In this document: positions 41,457 through 50,956 of the stretch, one piece after another | Numbering within the stretch: position 1 is the first letter of the stretch | Layout: each line of letters opens with the position of its first letter | Assembly: GCF_000422445.1 (NCBI RefSeq) | Contig: NZ_AULU01000009.1 | Coordinates: forward strand, 186,001-250,000 | Direction: 5' to 3' | Source of the DNA: Paenibacillus assamensis DSM 18201 | GTDB lineage: Bacteria; Bacillota; Bacilli; Paenibacillales; Paenibacillaceae | DNA length: 64,000 nucleotides | Position numbers and translations under genes: made by a program | The notes under the pieces: model-generated | What the model saw: only the letters and a program-made list of their open reading frames with translations | The model's database searches: none | Told to the model about the DNA's origin: nothing

Positions 41457-42890
41457 TTAGCTGCGCTTTGCAATAATGCCGCGCGCGATATGCACGCCTG
41501 CCGCTCCTGCTTGTGCGAGACCTCGCGTGATCCCCGCGCCATCCCCGCCACAGTACAAGCCTGCAATCTCGGACTCAAAGGTAGCGTCCAACTTCGGGCG
41601 AGCCGAGTAGAACTTCGCTTCTACACCATAAAATAGCGTATGCTCAGATGCTATACCCGGGGTTACTTTCTCCAATGCATCCATCATTTCGATCAAACTT
41701 TTCATCGTATTATAAGGAAGAACAAGTCCTAAGTCCCCTGGAACAGCCTCTCTCAACGTAGGCTCTAAGAAACCTTCACGAATCCGATTCTCCGTCGAAC
41801 GTCTGCCACGGATAATATCACCGTATTTCTGCACAATAACACCGCCGCCTGACAAATCATTCGCGCGCTTACATATTTCACGAGCATACTCATTCGGCTT
41901 ATCAAAAGGCTCCGTAAATTTATGCGAAACGAGCAAGGCAAAGTTCGTATTTGGCGACCCCAGCTTCGGATCTTTGTAAGAGTGACCGTTCGCGCACATA
42001 ATGCCGCTATGGTTCTCAACGACAACATGCCCTGATGGATTGCTGCAAAATGTACGGACACGTGTACCTACAGAAGTGTTAAAGACAAATTTCCCTTCAT
42101 ATAAATGGGTGTTAATTTCACGCATAACGACATCGGATGTCTCTACTCGAACACCAACATCGACTTGGTTGTTGTACATTTTCAAACGGCGCTTCTTCAA
42201 TATATCCGTTAACCACGCCGATCCATCACGACCAGGAACAATGACGACAGCGTCCGCTTCATAGCGCTCACCGTTCTTCAGCTCAACGCCCTTTATCGTA
42301 TGACGACCCTCTTCTTTCACCGTGATAATATCCAACACTTCCGCTTTATAAATCATATCCACATGAGTAGCAAGCTTCTCATAAATTGATTTCAATATTT
42401 CCAAGTTCTGCTCTGTCCCTAGATGACGCACTTGTGCACGCAGCAGCTTCAATCCAGCTGCATATCCCTGCTGCTCAATTCGACGCACCGTATCTGTTGT
42501 TGGATCCGTAATATCTGTCGTTGCACCATGCTCCAAATTAATTGCATCTACATAACGAATCAAGTCTAATACTTGCGTCGGAGGAAGATAGTCCGTCATC
42601 CAACCGCCGAATTCCGTCGTAATATTAAACTTACCATCACTATAAGCTCCGGCTCCACCGAAGCCATTCGTAATCGAACATGCCGGCACACAACCAGCAA
42701 AATCCTTCTTGCCCGCCGCAGGAGGGCATTTCTGAATTTTCTCCTCCAAGATTGGACAATTACGTCGATAAATATCATGACCTTTATCAATAAGTGCCAC
42801 CTTCAACTGTGGCGCCTTCAACATTAATTCATAACATGTAAAAATACCTGCTGGTCCTGCCCCGACTACAATTACATCGTATTTGCTCAT
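41457..42890 (-). CDS. FAD-dependent dehydrogenase (COG2509-like)
   Basis: About 477 residues. N-terminal FAD site YDVIVVGAGPAGIFTCYELM, a Cys-rich segment (NCPILEEKIQKCPPA ... GCVPACSITNGFGGAGAYSDGK) and a C-terminal GLYCGGDGAGITRGLAQAGAAG. These mark the uncharacterised FAD-dependent dehydrogenases of COG2509. The substrate is unknown. ATG 42890 follows AAGGAGGA; the longer frame to 42947 lacks an SD. A guanine-class purine riboswitch stands about 120 nt upstream, tying it to purine metabolism. Confidence 0.82.
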   Translation of the reverse strand: MSKYDVIVVGAGPAGIFTCYELMLKAPQLKVALIDKGHDIYRRNCPILEEKIQKCPPAAGKKDFAGCVPACSITNGFGGAGAYSDGKFNITTEFGGWMTDYLPPTQVLDLIRYVDAINLEHGATTDITDPTTDTVRRIEQQGYAAGLKLLRAQVRHLGTEQNLEILKSIYEKLATHVDMIYKAEVLDIITVKEEGRHTIKGVELKNGERYEADAVVIVPGRDGSAWLTDILKKRRLKMYNNQVDVGVRVETSDVVMREINTHLYEGKFVFNTSVGTRVRTFCSNPSGHVVVENHSGIMCANGHSYKDPKLGSPNTNFALLVSHKFTEPFDKPNEYAREICKRANDLSGGGVIVQKYGDIIRGRRSTENRIREGFLEPTLREAVPGDLGLVLPYNTMKSLIEMMDALEKVTPGIASEHTLFYGVEAKFYSARPKLDATFESEIAGLYCGGDGAGITRGLAQAGAAGVHIARGIIAKRS

Positions 42891-42976
42891 GAGCTCCTCC
42901 TTAAGGTCCATTCGAATCGTTGCCTGCTGTACACTTTCCTCATCCATTGGTTTTGACGATTGAACATGCCAAACCT

Positions 42977-43014
42977 GCCTACACGAAGGTGCGTCAAAGC
43001 GCGCCTCGTCGTAG
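42977..43014 (-). promoter_or_regulatory. Expression-platform hairpin of the purine riboswitch
   Basis: A long stem (CTACGACGAGG / CCTTCGTGTAG with inner GCGCGC pairing) uses the 3' strand of the aptamer's P1 helix, so the two structures exclude each other. No U-tract follows, leaving its mode of action open. Confidence 0.55.
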
Positions 43015-43071
43015 ACAGGAATTTACGGCTCCTTGTAGAGACCCCTGAACCTTATTATCAGGGTTATACGA
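43009..43071 (-). promoter_or_regulatory. Purine riboswitch, guanine class
   Basis: Minus strand carries TCGTATAA, loop ATAATAAGG, GTCTCTAC, CCGTAAAT and GTCTACGA in the order and spacing of the xpt-type aptamer. The specificity base (position 74) is C, as in guanine/hypoxanthine sensors. It precedes a FAD-dependent dehydrogenase. Confidence 0.88.
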
Positions 43072-43347
43072 ACGAAAAGGATTTCTATTTATAGTAACCT
43101 TCGTGCAACAACACTTATTGTAGAAGGATAACACGAACGAGTCAACAATAAATTTATTTATTGTTCGTGTTTTAATATTTCTTAATAGTTTTCATCTATA
43201 AATAGATCTTTATATATTGTATTTTACGAACATTATTTTGATACCCGCAAATAACCATATTTTATCTAACTTATTGAAATATTTCGTATTATCATTGTTA
43301 ACAACTTATTTTCGCCCACAATTTAACTACAAATCACTTTCTTTATG

Positions 43348-43646
43348 CAACTGTATGGCAAAACAGATAAAGCACGTATTCAGTCCTTACTGCAGCTCGT
43401 TGGTCTTAAAGATAAGCAGCATATTGCACTTGGAAAGCTTACCCCTTCCGAGCAGCGGCGATTTCATTTGGCACTAGCAGCCGCACAGCGTCCTAAGCTG
43501 TGCGGCTTATTTTAATTGAAGATCCTGAGTTCAAGCTTGATAAGGAAGGAAGCTATTTGCTAAGACTATGGATTCAATCTGTGACTGAGGAAGGAATAAC
43601 GGTATTACTGACCATTCCCGCCCTTGAGGATGCACTGATGCATTAA
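43348..43646 (+). pseudogene. ABC transporter ATPase remnant
   Basis: One frame gives ARIQSLLQLVGLKDK, then KLTPSEQRRFHLALAAAQRP, which is a degenerate signature region; a frameshift with stop follows, and the next frame gives LIEDPEFKLDKEG (Walker B/D-loop like) and VTVLLTIPAL-type end. The N-terminal half with Walker A is missing. It is a decayed ATPase gene. Confidence 0.65.
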
Positions 43647-43654
43647 CATTAATA

Positions 43655-43931
43655 CTAACTCCAAATGTAATCCTCTGGACAAGAACAGGCTTCAAATCCG
43701 TCATTATAGAAGGGGAAGAAGAACGATGTTACCGATAGTAAAGCTAACATTCAAGCTGAGTATGCTTTTCCAAACAATTTTGAACCTGAAACAGCTGCAG
43801 CAGTAGGAGTTCTGTGAAACGGCGGAACCGTTGCAGAAATTTGGAAGCCAATCGCAATTATAAGTGCATGGATGACAGCTTCTATCTTTGCTTGCTTAGC
43901 ACGTTATCGCAGCAAACGATACGACGGATAA
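43655..43931 (+). pseudogene. ABC-2 type permease remnant
   Basis: Fragment with frames broken by a TAG and a TGA (the latter in the place of Trp): ANIQAEYAFPNNFEPETAAAVGV, then NGGTVAEIWKPIAIISAW, and a last membrane helix MTASIFACLARYRSKRYDG before TAA. The C-terminus resembles ABC-2 permeases and follows the ATPase remnant directly, so the pair is a dead transporter operon. Confidence 0.55.
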
Positions 43932-43970
43932 CGTCAATTGATGACAATATTTCCCGAGAAATAACACAAT

Positions 43971-44014
43971 AATCCCTGTTAAGGAAAGCTAGATCATTCT
44001 TTAACGGGATTTTG
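43971..44014 (+). terminator. Terminator after the dead ABC operon
   Basis: ATCCCTGTTAA / TTAACGGGAT arms followed by TTTTG, still intact. Confidence 0.65.
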
Positions 44015-44291
44015 ATGTAATTGGAGCACAACATCTAGTTTTCGATATCTAACATCCAGTATGTAAGTTCTAATTGTCGGCCTCTTCCATTTCTTTTGTA
44101 TAGCGAAATTCCACTACATACATACGAACCATCTTTTTGTTGGAATACTACTATTATTGTAAATAATATTGTAAATGAACATGAACATACATAACCGTTG
44201 AACGCAATTGAACAAATACACTTGATGAACACATATTCCACTAACGAGCGCCATGGGCGCTATTTTCATGAAATGGTTCATTTCAGATTTT
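44015..44291. other. Intergenic region without supported gene
   Basis: Contains only frames without SD. A short palindrome AGCGCC-ATG-GGCGCT (44258-44272) lies just before repeat copy 3. Confidence 0.35.
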
Positions 44292-44424
44292 TAGCGGTTG
44301 CCGTTGAGCTTATTTTAGCAATGAGGACAAATGATATCGATCACTCAGAGAAATAAGCTCCGTCGTGACCATTACATGTTAAAATCCATCCATATTCACG
44401 GAATAGCCTCCGTGGCAACCTTTA
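44292..44424. repeat. Nested palindromic intergenic repeat, copy 3 (shorter)
   Basis: Starts TAGCGGTTGCCGTTGAGC, ends GCCTCCGTGGCAACCTTTA. It keeps the inner AGCTTATTT / AAATAAGCT pair and the right outer end but lacks about 50 bp of the left outer part present in the other copies. Confidence 0.75.
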
Positions 44425-44627
44425 GGACATCAGGGAGTCGGAGGCATCCGTTCCCTTGACATAAGAGGTAATATTTCCGTTGCTCAAGGCGAAAAATTGT
44501 CCTAGACAGGAATGTTTAGTATGTGTTAATAACTTCCATGCCCTAGAGGGTTGGAATTTGACCTAGAATATTATAAAGTTGTCCTTGTTGCATATTTATA
44601 CTTATTTCGGTATAGGAGATACAGATC

Positions 44628-46004
44628 ATGAATTCACATAAAGAAACGGCACCGTCGCCGGATAAATGGCCAGCACTCGCTTCTATTTTAGCCTTTGCTA
44701 TCCCATCCATCATCGGCCTTATGCTGTTCGTTGTTCCAGTTACATGGAACGGTGAAGTGACGGTACCAATCGCTTTTTTAGCAAAATATATTCAGCACCT
44801 GCTCGGCGACTTTATCGCTCCAGCTACGGTAGCCATCATAACAATCGCATGGATCGGCTCTACGATTTCTCTACTACTTAAGCCTAAACAGCTGTTAGCA
44901 AAATCGTTATGGCGCACCTTATTTCATATACCGCCATTTTGGTATGCGGTTCGCACGGTAGGACTTCTATTTGCATGGTCCGTCTTGTTTAAGATCGGTC
45001 CTGAGTGGATTTGGTCAGCGGATACAGGCGGAATGCTGCTCGAAGGGTTGCTCCCTGGCTTATTCGTTGTATTTTTACTGGCAGGCTTGCTGCTGCCATT
45101 GCTCGTCGACTTCGGCTTACTGGAGTTCGCAGGCACATTGATGACCAAAATTATGCGTCCACTCTTCAAGCTGCCTGGCCGTTCCTCCATTAACTGCATG
45201 GCTTCTTGGCTTGGAGACGGTACGATCGGTGTCATGATGACAAGCAAGCAGTATGAAGAAGGCTATTATACCAAGCGTGAAGCCGCTGTTATTGGTACAA
45301 CCTTTACAGCCGTATCGATTACATTCAGTTTTATCGTCTTGTCAAATGTTAAGCTGGGACATTTGTTCCTCCCGTTCTATGCGACAGTTACAGTTGCAGG
45401 TATGGTGGCAGCTATTATTATGCCTCGTATACCGCCTCTGTCTCGCAAATCCGATACGTATTATGAAGGTGTAGAGCCGCAGCAGGATGAACTAATTCCT
45501 GCACAATGGACACCTTGGCGATGGAGCCTGCATCAAGCAGTTGTGAAGGCACAAAGCCACAAAGGGCCCGGGGCATTTGTGAAGAACGGCTTCCATAACA
45601 TTTTAGACTTATGGATCGGCGTACTTCCTGTCGTAATGGCAATCGGTACAGCTACCGTTGCGTTGGCAACGTATACGCCATTGTTTGAATGGCTCGGCAA
45701 ACCGTTTATCCCTATTTTAAATGTACTAGGTGTGCCTGAAGCTGCAGCAGCATCGCAAACAATCATGGTCGGTTTCGCAGACATGTTCCTGCCTACGGTA
45801 TTGGCATCTGGTATAGAGAGCGAACTCACTCGCTTTGTCATTGCTGCCTTATCAGTAACTCAACTTATCTATATGTCTGAAGTAGGCGGACTATTGCTGG
45901 GATCAAAGCTTCCTGTGAAGCTGCACGATCTAATCATTATCTTCTTGCTGCGCACCATCATAACATTGCCAATTATCGTTGGCATGGCACATCTCATTTT
46001 CTAA
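44628..46004 (+). CDS. YjiH family membrane protein (nucleoside-recognition/Gate domain)
   Basis: 458 residues, about ten membrane helices. It fits the YjiH family: two Gate-like halves, with SWLGDGTIGVMMTSKQYEEGYYTKREAAVIGTTFTAVS in the middle and a C-terminal IYMSEVGGLLLGSKLP. Related proteins (SpmA/B, FeoB-type gates, nucleoside transporters) are thought to act as transporters, but the substrate of YjiH proteins is unknown. SD GGAG. Ends at a terminator. Confidence 0.82.
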   Translation: MNSHKETAPSPDKWPALASILAFAIPSIIGLMLFVVPVTWNGEVTVPIAFLAKYIQHLLGDFIAPATVAIITIAWIGSTISLLLKPKQLLAKSLWRTLFHIPPFWYAVRTVGLLFAWSVLFKIGPEWIWSADTGGMLLEGLLPGLFVVFLLAGLLLPLLVDFGLLEFAGTLMTKIMRPLFKLPGRSSINCMASWLGDGTIGVMMTSKQYEEGYYTKREAAVIGTTFTAVSITFSFIVLSNVKLGHLFLPFYATVTVAGMVAAIIMPRIPPLSRKSDTYYEGVEPQQDELIPAQWTPWRWSLHQAVVKAQSHKGPGAFVKNGFHNILDLWIGVLPVVMAIGTATVALATYTPLFEWLGKPFIPILNVLGVPEAAAASQTIMVGFADMFLPTVLASGIESELTRFVIAALSVTQLIYMSEVGGLLLGSKLPVKLHDLIIIFLLRTIITLPIIVGMAHLIF

Positions 46005-46008
46005 AATG

Positions 46009-46042
46009 AAGAATCCTCACTTACAATAAGTAAGGATTCTTA
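46009..46042 (+). terminator. Terminator after yjiH-like gene
   Basis: AAGAATCCT-ACTTA / TAAGT-AGGATTCTT stem, then TATCG. Confidence 0.75.
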
Positions 46043-46350
46043 TCGTTAAGCACCTCGAATCGTAATCAATGGGAACCTTTGGCAGCAAAGAATCGTTCCT
46101 GTGCATACGATAGGGGTGCTTTTTTACTTACACATTGCTGGAGTGTGTTAGCGTTACTTAGCCTATATTTAATGCAAAATAATCAGCATTTGCCCGCCCT
46201 GATAAAAGAAAGACATGATATTCCTTATTTTCAGGCTAAATTGTGTATTGCAGACCCCGACAGACAGGAGTATCGTTAACTATTACATCCAATAGTAAAG
46301 AATGGATATTTGTATACATTCCCTTACATATAAAGCGAGGTGTCACTCTG
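46043..46350. other. Leader region before the fsr-like gene
   Basis: About 300 bp without a supported gene; the long open frame from 46243 has no SD and is better read as leader. Confidence 0.4.
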
Positions 46351-47640
46351 ATGTCACAACCATCAGCAATCACTACGAATCATACTGCCGTATCTCAATC
46401 GAACAATGCCCATAAGCTCCCTGCACAGCAAACGACACCAGCTCCCAGAACTCTGTACAACATTTTGCTGGCAATTAGCTTCGTTCATTTGTTCAATGAT
46501 TCGATACAAGCGGTTATCGTAGCCATTTTTCCGATTTTAAAAGACTCTATGCAGCTTAGCTATACCCAAATTGGCTGGATTTCGTTCGCACTGAACGTCA
46601 CTTCGTCCATTTTGCAGCCTGTCATTGGCTTTGCCTCAGATCGCAGGCCTACACCCATGCTGCTCCCAATCGGGATGTGCTTCACCTTTACAGGTATGCT
46701 TGTGCTCGCCTTCGCTCCGACCTATGCAGTCGTAATGGCAGCAGTTATCTTCGTCGGACTAGGCTCGGCCATCTTCCATCCAGAAGGAATGCGAGTCGCT
46801 CATATGGCTGCCGGTGGACGAAAAGGCTTAGCCCAATCTATTTTCCAAGTTGGCGGCAACATGGGACAGTCACTCGCTCCACTATTAACGAAATGGGTAT
46901 TCATCCCCTTCGGTCAAATGGGGGCACTAGGCTTTACTGCTATCGCCGCAGCAGGTATCGCTGTTCAGACCTATATCGCACGCTGGTATCAAGCTTCCTT
47001 GAATAACGGCTACGTATTTGCCAAACGTAAACCACAAGGTCAAGTAGATGCTGCACAGCGTAGAAAAGTATGGGCGATAACGGCTATTATTATCGTACTT
47101 GTCTTTGTGCGGTCATGGTATTCGTCGGCGATCGGCACCTATTATTCTTTCTATTTAATTGAGAAATACCGATTGTCTATTGATGAAGCTCAAGTCTATA
47201 TTTTTGTCTTCCTGCTTTCAGGTGCAATTGGAACGTTCTTTGGTGGTCCATTGGCAGATCGTTTTGGCAAACGGAATCTCATCATTGCTTCATTGCTCTC
47301 CGTTATTCCATTCGCACTTCTACTGCCCCATTTACCACTATCTTGGGCAATGGTTGTACTGGGCTTAAGCGGCTTCGTCTACTTCACAAGCTTCTCGACT
47401 ACGGTCATCTATACACAAGCGCTACATCCCGGTAGCATCGGTACCGTATCTGGTCTTATCACAGGCTTCGCCTTCGGTATGGGTGGATTAGGAAGCTTAG
47501 CGATTGGGCAGTGGATTGATAGTAGTGGCATTGAAACGGTTATGTTTATTTGTGGATTTCTGCCGCTGTTCGGGTTGCTAAGTCTATTACTTCCAAACGA
47601 CAAAGAGATTGATTCTTGGACTTCGACAGCCAAACAATAA
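46351..47640 (+). CDS. MFS transporter, fosmidomycin resistance (Fsr) family
   Basis: About 429 residues with twelve membrane helices. The Fsr family shows in NILLAISFVHLFNDSIQAVIVAIFPILKD, GSAIFHPEGMRVAHMAAGGRKGLAQSIFQVGGNMGQSLAP and the C-terminal IGTVSGLITGFAFGMGGLG. Such proteins export fosmidomycin or related molecules. A ~35-residue polar N-terminal extension (rich in Thr/Gln/Asn) precedes helix 1. Start 46351 follows GCGAGGTG. Confidence 0.85.
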   Translation: MSQPSAITTNHTAVSQSNNAHKLPAQQTTPAPRTLYNILLAISFVHLFNDSIQAVIVAIFPILKDSMQLSYTQIGWISFALNVTSSILQPVIGFASDRRPTPMLLPIGMCFTFTGMLVLAFAPTYAVVMAAVIFVGLGSAIFHPEGMRVAHMAAGGRKGLAQSIFQVGGNMGQSLAPLLTKWVFIPFGQMGALGFTAIAAAGIAVQTYIARWYQASLNNGYVFAKRKPQGQVDAAQRRKVWAITAIIIVLVFVRSWYSSAIGTYYSFYLIEKYRLSIDEAQVYIFVFLLSGAIGTFFGGPLADRFGKRNLIIASLLSVIPFALLLPHLPLSWAMVVLGLSGFVYFTSFSTTVIYTQALHPGSIGTVSGLITGFAFGMGGLGSLAIGQWIDSSGIETVMFICGFLPLFGLLSLLLPNDKEIDSWTSTAKQ

Positions 47641-47645
47641 TTGCA

Positions 47646-47677
47646 TAAAAAATAGCCACCGCAATGGTGGCTATTTG
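47646..47677. terminator. Bidirectional terminator
   Basis: AAATAGCCACC-GCAAT-GGTGGCTATTT in a convergent gap. Confidence 0.85.
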
Positions 47678-47713
47678 CATCATCTATAGGTATCACTCAA
47701 ACGAGATTTTGTC

Positions 47714-48118
47714 TTATCTAGATGTAATGGAAATGCGAATATGAACGGATTGTGGTTGATCACTCAACAACGCAGCATATTTTTGCAGCATTTTTGAAGT
47801 CGCTACGCCAGAAGCGAAGCCTTGCACATCTAATTGGATATCACCGTTTGCCAAATGAATCTCTTCCTGAATCGGTAGGGAAGGAACATGTACAGAACGA
47901 CGATCATTATCAAGTGGAATCGACAAATCATACTTCTTCGTCACTTGATCGTAGATTTTGTGTTTCTTCAACCACATATAGTAAGCATTGTTGTGCGGGA
48001 ATCCTAACCCTTTGCGTATATCTGATACTTTGTAAGTTGCTCTTAAAGATTTAAGCGCCTCAACTTTTTGGTCATTATCTAACTGTTCCAGCTCGGAAAG
48101 TGTAATAGATAGGTCCAT
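47714..48118 (-). CDS. Hypothetical protein with possible N-terminal HTH
   Basis: About 134 residues, soluble. The first half looks helical with a possible DNA-binding turn (ALKSLRATYKVSDIRKGLGFPHNNAYYMWLKK); the second contains beta-like IQLDVQGFASG. No family recognised. ATG 48118 follows AGGGAGG, better than the longer frame at 48214. Convergent with the Fsr gene. Confidence 0.55.
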   Translation of the reverse strand: MDLSITLSELEQLDNDQKVEALKSLRATYKVSDIRKGLGFPHNNAYYMWLKKHKIYDQVTKKYDLSIPLDNDRRSVHVPSLPIQEEIHLANGDIQLDVQGFASGVATSKMLQKYAALLSDQPQSVHIRISITSR

Positions 48119-48328
48119 AGCTAGCCTCCCTCTTATATTATCAATTTGAAATATTAGAAACATAATAACACTAAAATTGTAAGAAGGAAACGGGATGAAC
48201 AGCTCTATATACACTATTTTTCACTTTTTTTTTAAAAAACCGACCCGAAATATGTTAGGAATTACATGATATCACCAATAATATCGCAAATAGTATGGAT
48301 TTTTTTTCTATTCCACCATTATGAATAG

Positions 48329-49519
48329 TTATGCACGCTCGCTAACTTTGACTTGAACTTTTCCAATGACGAAGATCAAAATCAACAATCCCGCTAAGAC
48401 GGCGCCTGCAATTCGTAATCCCGTATCATAACTGTTTGTTAAGTAACCAATACCTGAAGAACCACCTACAACACCAAGCGAGAAAAATGCATAGAACATA
48501 CCGAATGCTTTACCTTTATCTTTCTCTGAAACATGGCGGATCAGCAGCGTATTCATCGAAGGGAACAGCAGCGCGTAACCTATGCCGTATACAGCCATCG
48601 TTACATACATCATGGTCTCATTCGTAGTAAAAGAGAGTGCAAGTAAGGACCCTATAACAATCCCGCCGCCAAGCATAATGAGCTTTATTGGTACGACCCG
48701 ATCAAATAATCGATTCGTCGGCAGCATAAAGACCATAATCGCAACCAAGCCAAACGTACTCATCATCATGCCTGAAGCTTGGCCTCCAAATTCTAGTGCA
48801 TCTGTCTTTATCGGTAACGCGTAAGTAAGAGAACCCATCCCGAACATAAGTGCAAACGCAGCAATATAAGATTGGACGACTGGACGCACAGCAAACAAGG
48901 TTCTGAAACTACTCTCCGGCTGGTCCTCTTGAAGTTGCGAACCTGCATTTCCGTTATTATTTTTTCCCTTGCTCGATTGTTCGCCTTCCGTACGAGGAAT
49001 AAATATCGTCAGCAGCACGCCAAGTGCCAGCAGAGCCGCCACGGTGAGAAATGGAGCTTCGAATCCTAGCTTTGCTTTCATAATGCCACCTGTAGCTGGT
49101 CCAATAATGGCAGCTAAGCCAACTGCTGCCCCAGACAACGCCATCGACTTCCCTTGACGTTCGTCAGGTACATGACGGGATATTAAGGTGAACACACTTG
49201 GCACAAGTAGTCCCCCTGCTAAACCATGTAGAAATCTTACCGCAATGAGCTGGGTATCATTATTCACTTGTGAGTACAACAGCAATATCGCGGAAGTAAG
49301 TATAAAACCAATCAACAGCACGCGTTTGCCGCCGTAGCGATCAATCCAACGTCCTGCTGCAATATTGCCCAGCATATTGGTCAACGAATACATACCAATA
49401 GCCAGCCCAGCGCCGAAAGAACTCGCCCCTAAGTGAAGTGCATAAGGTCCGACGACTGGCAGTTGTACAAATGTATCCATAAAGCAGATGATGACCAACA
49501 TATACATCAATGCTTTCAT
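48329..49519 (-). CDS. MFS transporter (DHA1-like drug exporter)
   Basis: 396 residues, twelve membrane helices. Motif A-like GRWIDRYGGKRVLLIG in loop 2-3 and the export-type helix 5 sequence ALSGAAVGLAAIIGPATGG (motif C) place it among drug:H+ antiporters. A ~25-residue polar central loop (KGKNNNGNAGSQLQ) joins the halves. Substrate unknown. SD is weak. Confidence 0.82.
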   Translation of the reverse strand: MKALMYMLVIICFMDTFVQLPVVGPYALHLGASSFGAGLAIGMYSLTNMLGNIAAGRWIDRYGGKRVLLIGFILTSAILLLYSQVNNDTQLIAVRFLHGLAGGLLVPSVFTLISRHVPDERQGKSMALSGAAVGLAAIIGPATGGIMKAKLGFEAPFLTVAALLALGVLLTIFIPRTEGEQSSKGKNNNGNAGSQLQEDQPESSFRTLFAVRPVVQSYIAAFALMFGMGSLTYALPIKTDALEFGGQASGMMMSTFGLVAIMVFMLPTNRLFDRVVPIKLIMLGGGIVIGSLLALSFTTNETMMYVTMAVYGIGYALLFPSMNTLLIRHVSEKDKGKAFGMFYAFFSLGVVGGSSGIGYLTNSYDTGLRIAGAVLAGLLILIFVIGKVQVKVSERA

Positions 49520-49905
49520 CTAACTCGTGCAGGAGATCACTACCTCTTATTAAGTAAGGAAGTAATCGTATCGAATTCGTCAGAGTCTAGCCCATTCTAT
49601 TATCCGATACTTTCCCCTGCCCCTCCTTTCCGAGATAAAGTTTGGGAGTTATAAATATTGCTTCTACTCTCATGAAAAAAGGAATGCGTACATGCATTCC
49701 CTTATATTTTACGTGATTTGACCGTAACACGCGATAGCAGGAATACAGAAACGTATCGGAAACGTTTGATTCTGTTCACGGTTTGGACATATACGGTCTT
49801 CCTTTCTTACACACCGACCATGCCTGCTTCCTAGCTGCTATAGCATCGTAATTACTCACTAATTACAGGGGCGAATAAGGACGGCCTGAATAAACATTAC
49901 AGCAT
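49520..49905. other. Intergenic region between MFS and MBL genes
   Basis: No gene. A terminator-like hairpin AAGGAATGC-GTACAT-GCATTCC with a minus-strand T-run lies at 49674-49703, 200 nt beyond the MBL gene end. Confidence 0.5.
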
Positions 49906-50727
49906 TTACAACTGCACCTTCATACTATCATAAGCTACCCTAATGCCTTGTGGCTCGAACAAATGACATAACTCCTGATGGGTCAGATGTGCATTATGGC
50001 AAAAATGCGTCACGATAAATACCGTGTGAGGATCAGCCGCCTCACACGCAATTAAGCGCTCTTTCGTCTTAAACACCTCAGCTGCGTTCATATGCGTACC
50101 GGAATCAGGGTCATTCCCCATCGTACATTCCAAGATGGCAGCACTCAGCCTATTTCCTTCCCGACCTTGCTGTTCCAACCAACTCCACGTCTCATCAGGA
50201 AACCAACCGCTGTCATGAGCATGTAGAACACTATGACCATTCTTTTCGATCCAATAAAGGAGACAGGTCTCTTCATCCATATGATAGGCAGGCAGCGCAA
50301 CGACTGTGGCCGTTTGAGTCACCGTTGGTACAAACAACTGCACTCGATGTAGAACATATTTACTCGTTTGGCCTACTCGTTCACGAATTCGAGCTAAGGG
50401 CATGTCATGAGCGTAAATATGGATGGGTTCTTCACCTGATTGCGCGTACCCTGGCAATCTTGCTTCTAAGTCTTCTGCATACAGATGATCAGAGTGGGAG
50501 TGAGTAATGAGCAGATCTTGAATTTCCTCCAAGTCGAGATCATCACGCAGCATATGCAGCAGCGTATCTGGCGGAAAGTCTATTTTCAGCTCATGATCAA
50601 TAACAACTGAAGTGCGTGTACGAATATCTTTCCCCTTGAGCTTTCTAGCTTGTTGGCATAGTGTACAGCGGCAAAACAAGGATGGAATGCCTTCATAGGC
50701 AGCTGTGCCAAGCAAATGGAGCAGCAT
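49906..50727 (-). CDS. Metallo-beta-lactamase fold hydrolase (PhnP-like)
   Basis: 273 residues. Metal site THSHSDHLYAEDL (HxHxDH), further His in HAHDSGW and THFCHNAHLTH. An N-terminal Cys pair set (CRCTLCQQARK) matches the structural zinc site of PhnP-type phosphodiesterases, as does the opening LLGTAAYEGIPSLFC. It probably hydrolyses a small phosphodiester or is a metal-dependent hydrolase of unknown substrate; no phn genes are adjacent. SD AGGGGGAAG. Confidence 0.82.
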   Translation of the reverse strand: MLLHLLGTAAYEGIPSLFCRCTLCQQARKLKGKDIRTRTSVVIDHELKIDFPPDTLLHMLRDDLDLEEIQDLLITHSHSDHLYAEDLEARLPGYAQSGEEPIHIYAHDMPLARIRERVGQTSKYVLHRVQLFVPTVTQTATVVALPAYHMDEETCLLYWIEKNGHSVLHAHDSGWFPDETWSWLEQQGREGNRLSAAILECTMGNDPDSGTHMNAAEVFKTKERLIACEAADPHTVFIVTHFCHNAHLTHQELCHLFEPQGIRVAYDSMKVQL

Positions 50728-50886
50728 ACTGACTTCCCCCTTCTTATTTCACTTATCCTATGCATATGCAGCAGCATGACTAAATTGGCTGTAAGTTGTA
50801 CCGGAGATGTTGTATGACAGGAAAATATACATAAATCGAAGTATGATATGAAAATTAAATAAAACGAAGCAAGCCCCTGACTGAAT

Positions 50887-50920
50887 TAAAAAAGAGACCA
50901 TCAAAAGATAGTCTCTGTTA
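50887..50920 (-). terminator. Terminator after APH-like gene
   Basis: Minus strand AGAGACTATC-TTTT-GATGGTCTCT then TTTTT. Confidence 0.8.
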
Positions 50921-50956
50921 CATGCTGCACTCTGGTAGTTCATGAAGATGAAGCTC

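Noticed and set aside
43217-43477. 86-codon plus-strand frame
   Set aside because: It is an out-of-frame shadow of the decayed ABC ATPase; the meaningful residues are in another frame.
44035-44241. 68-codon minus-strand frame in the 44-kb gap
   Set aside because: No SD, no family, lies between a terminator and a repeat.
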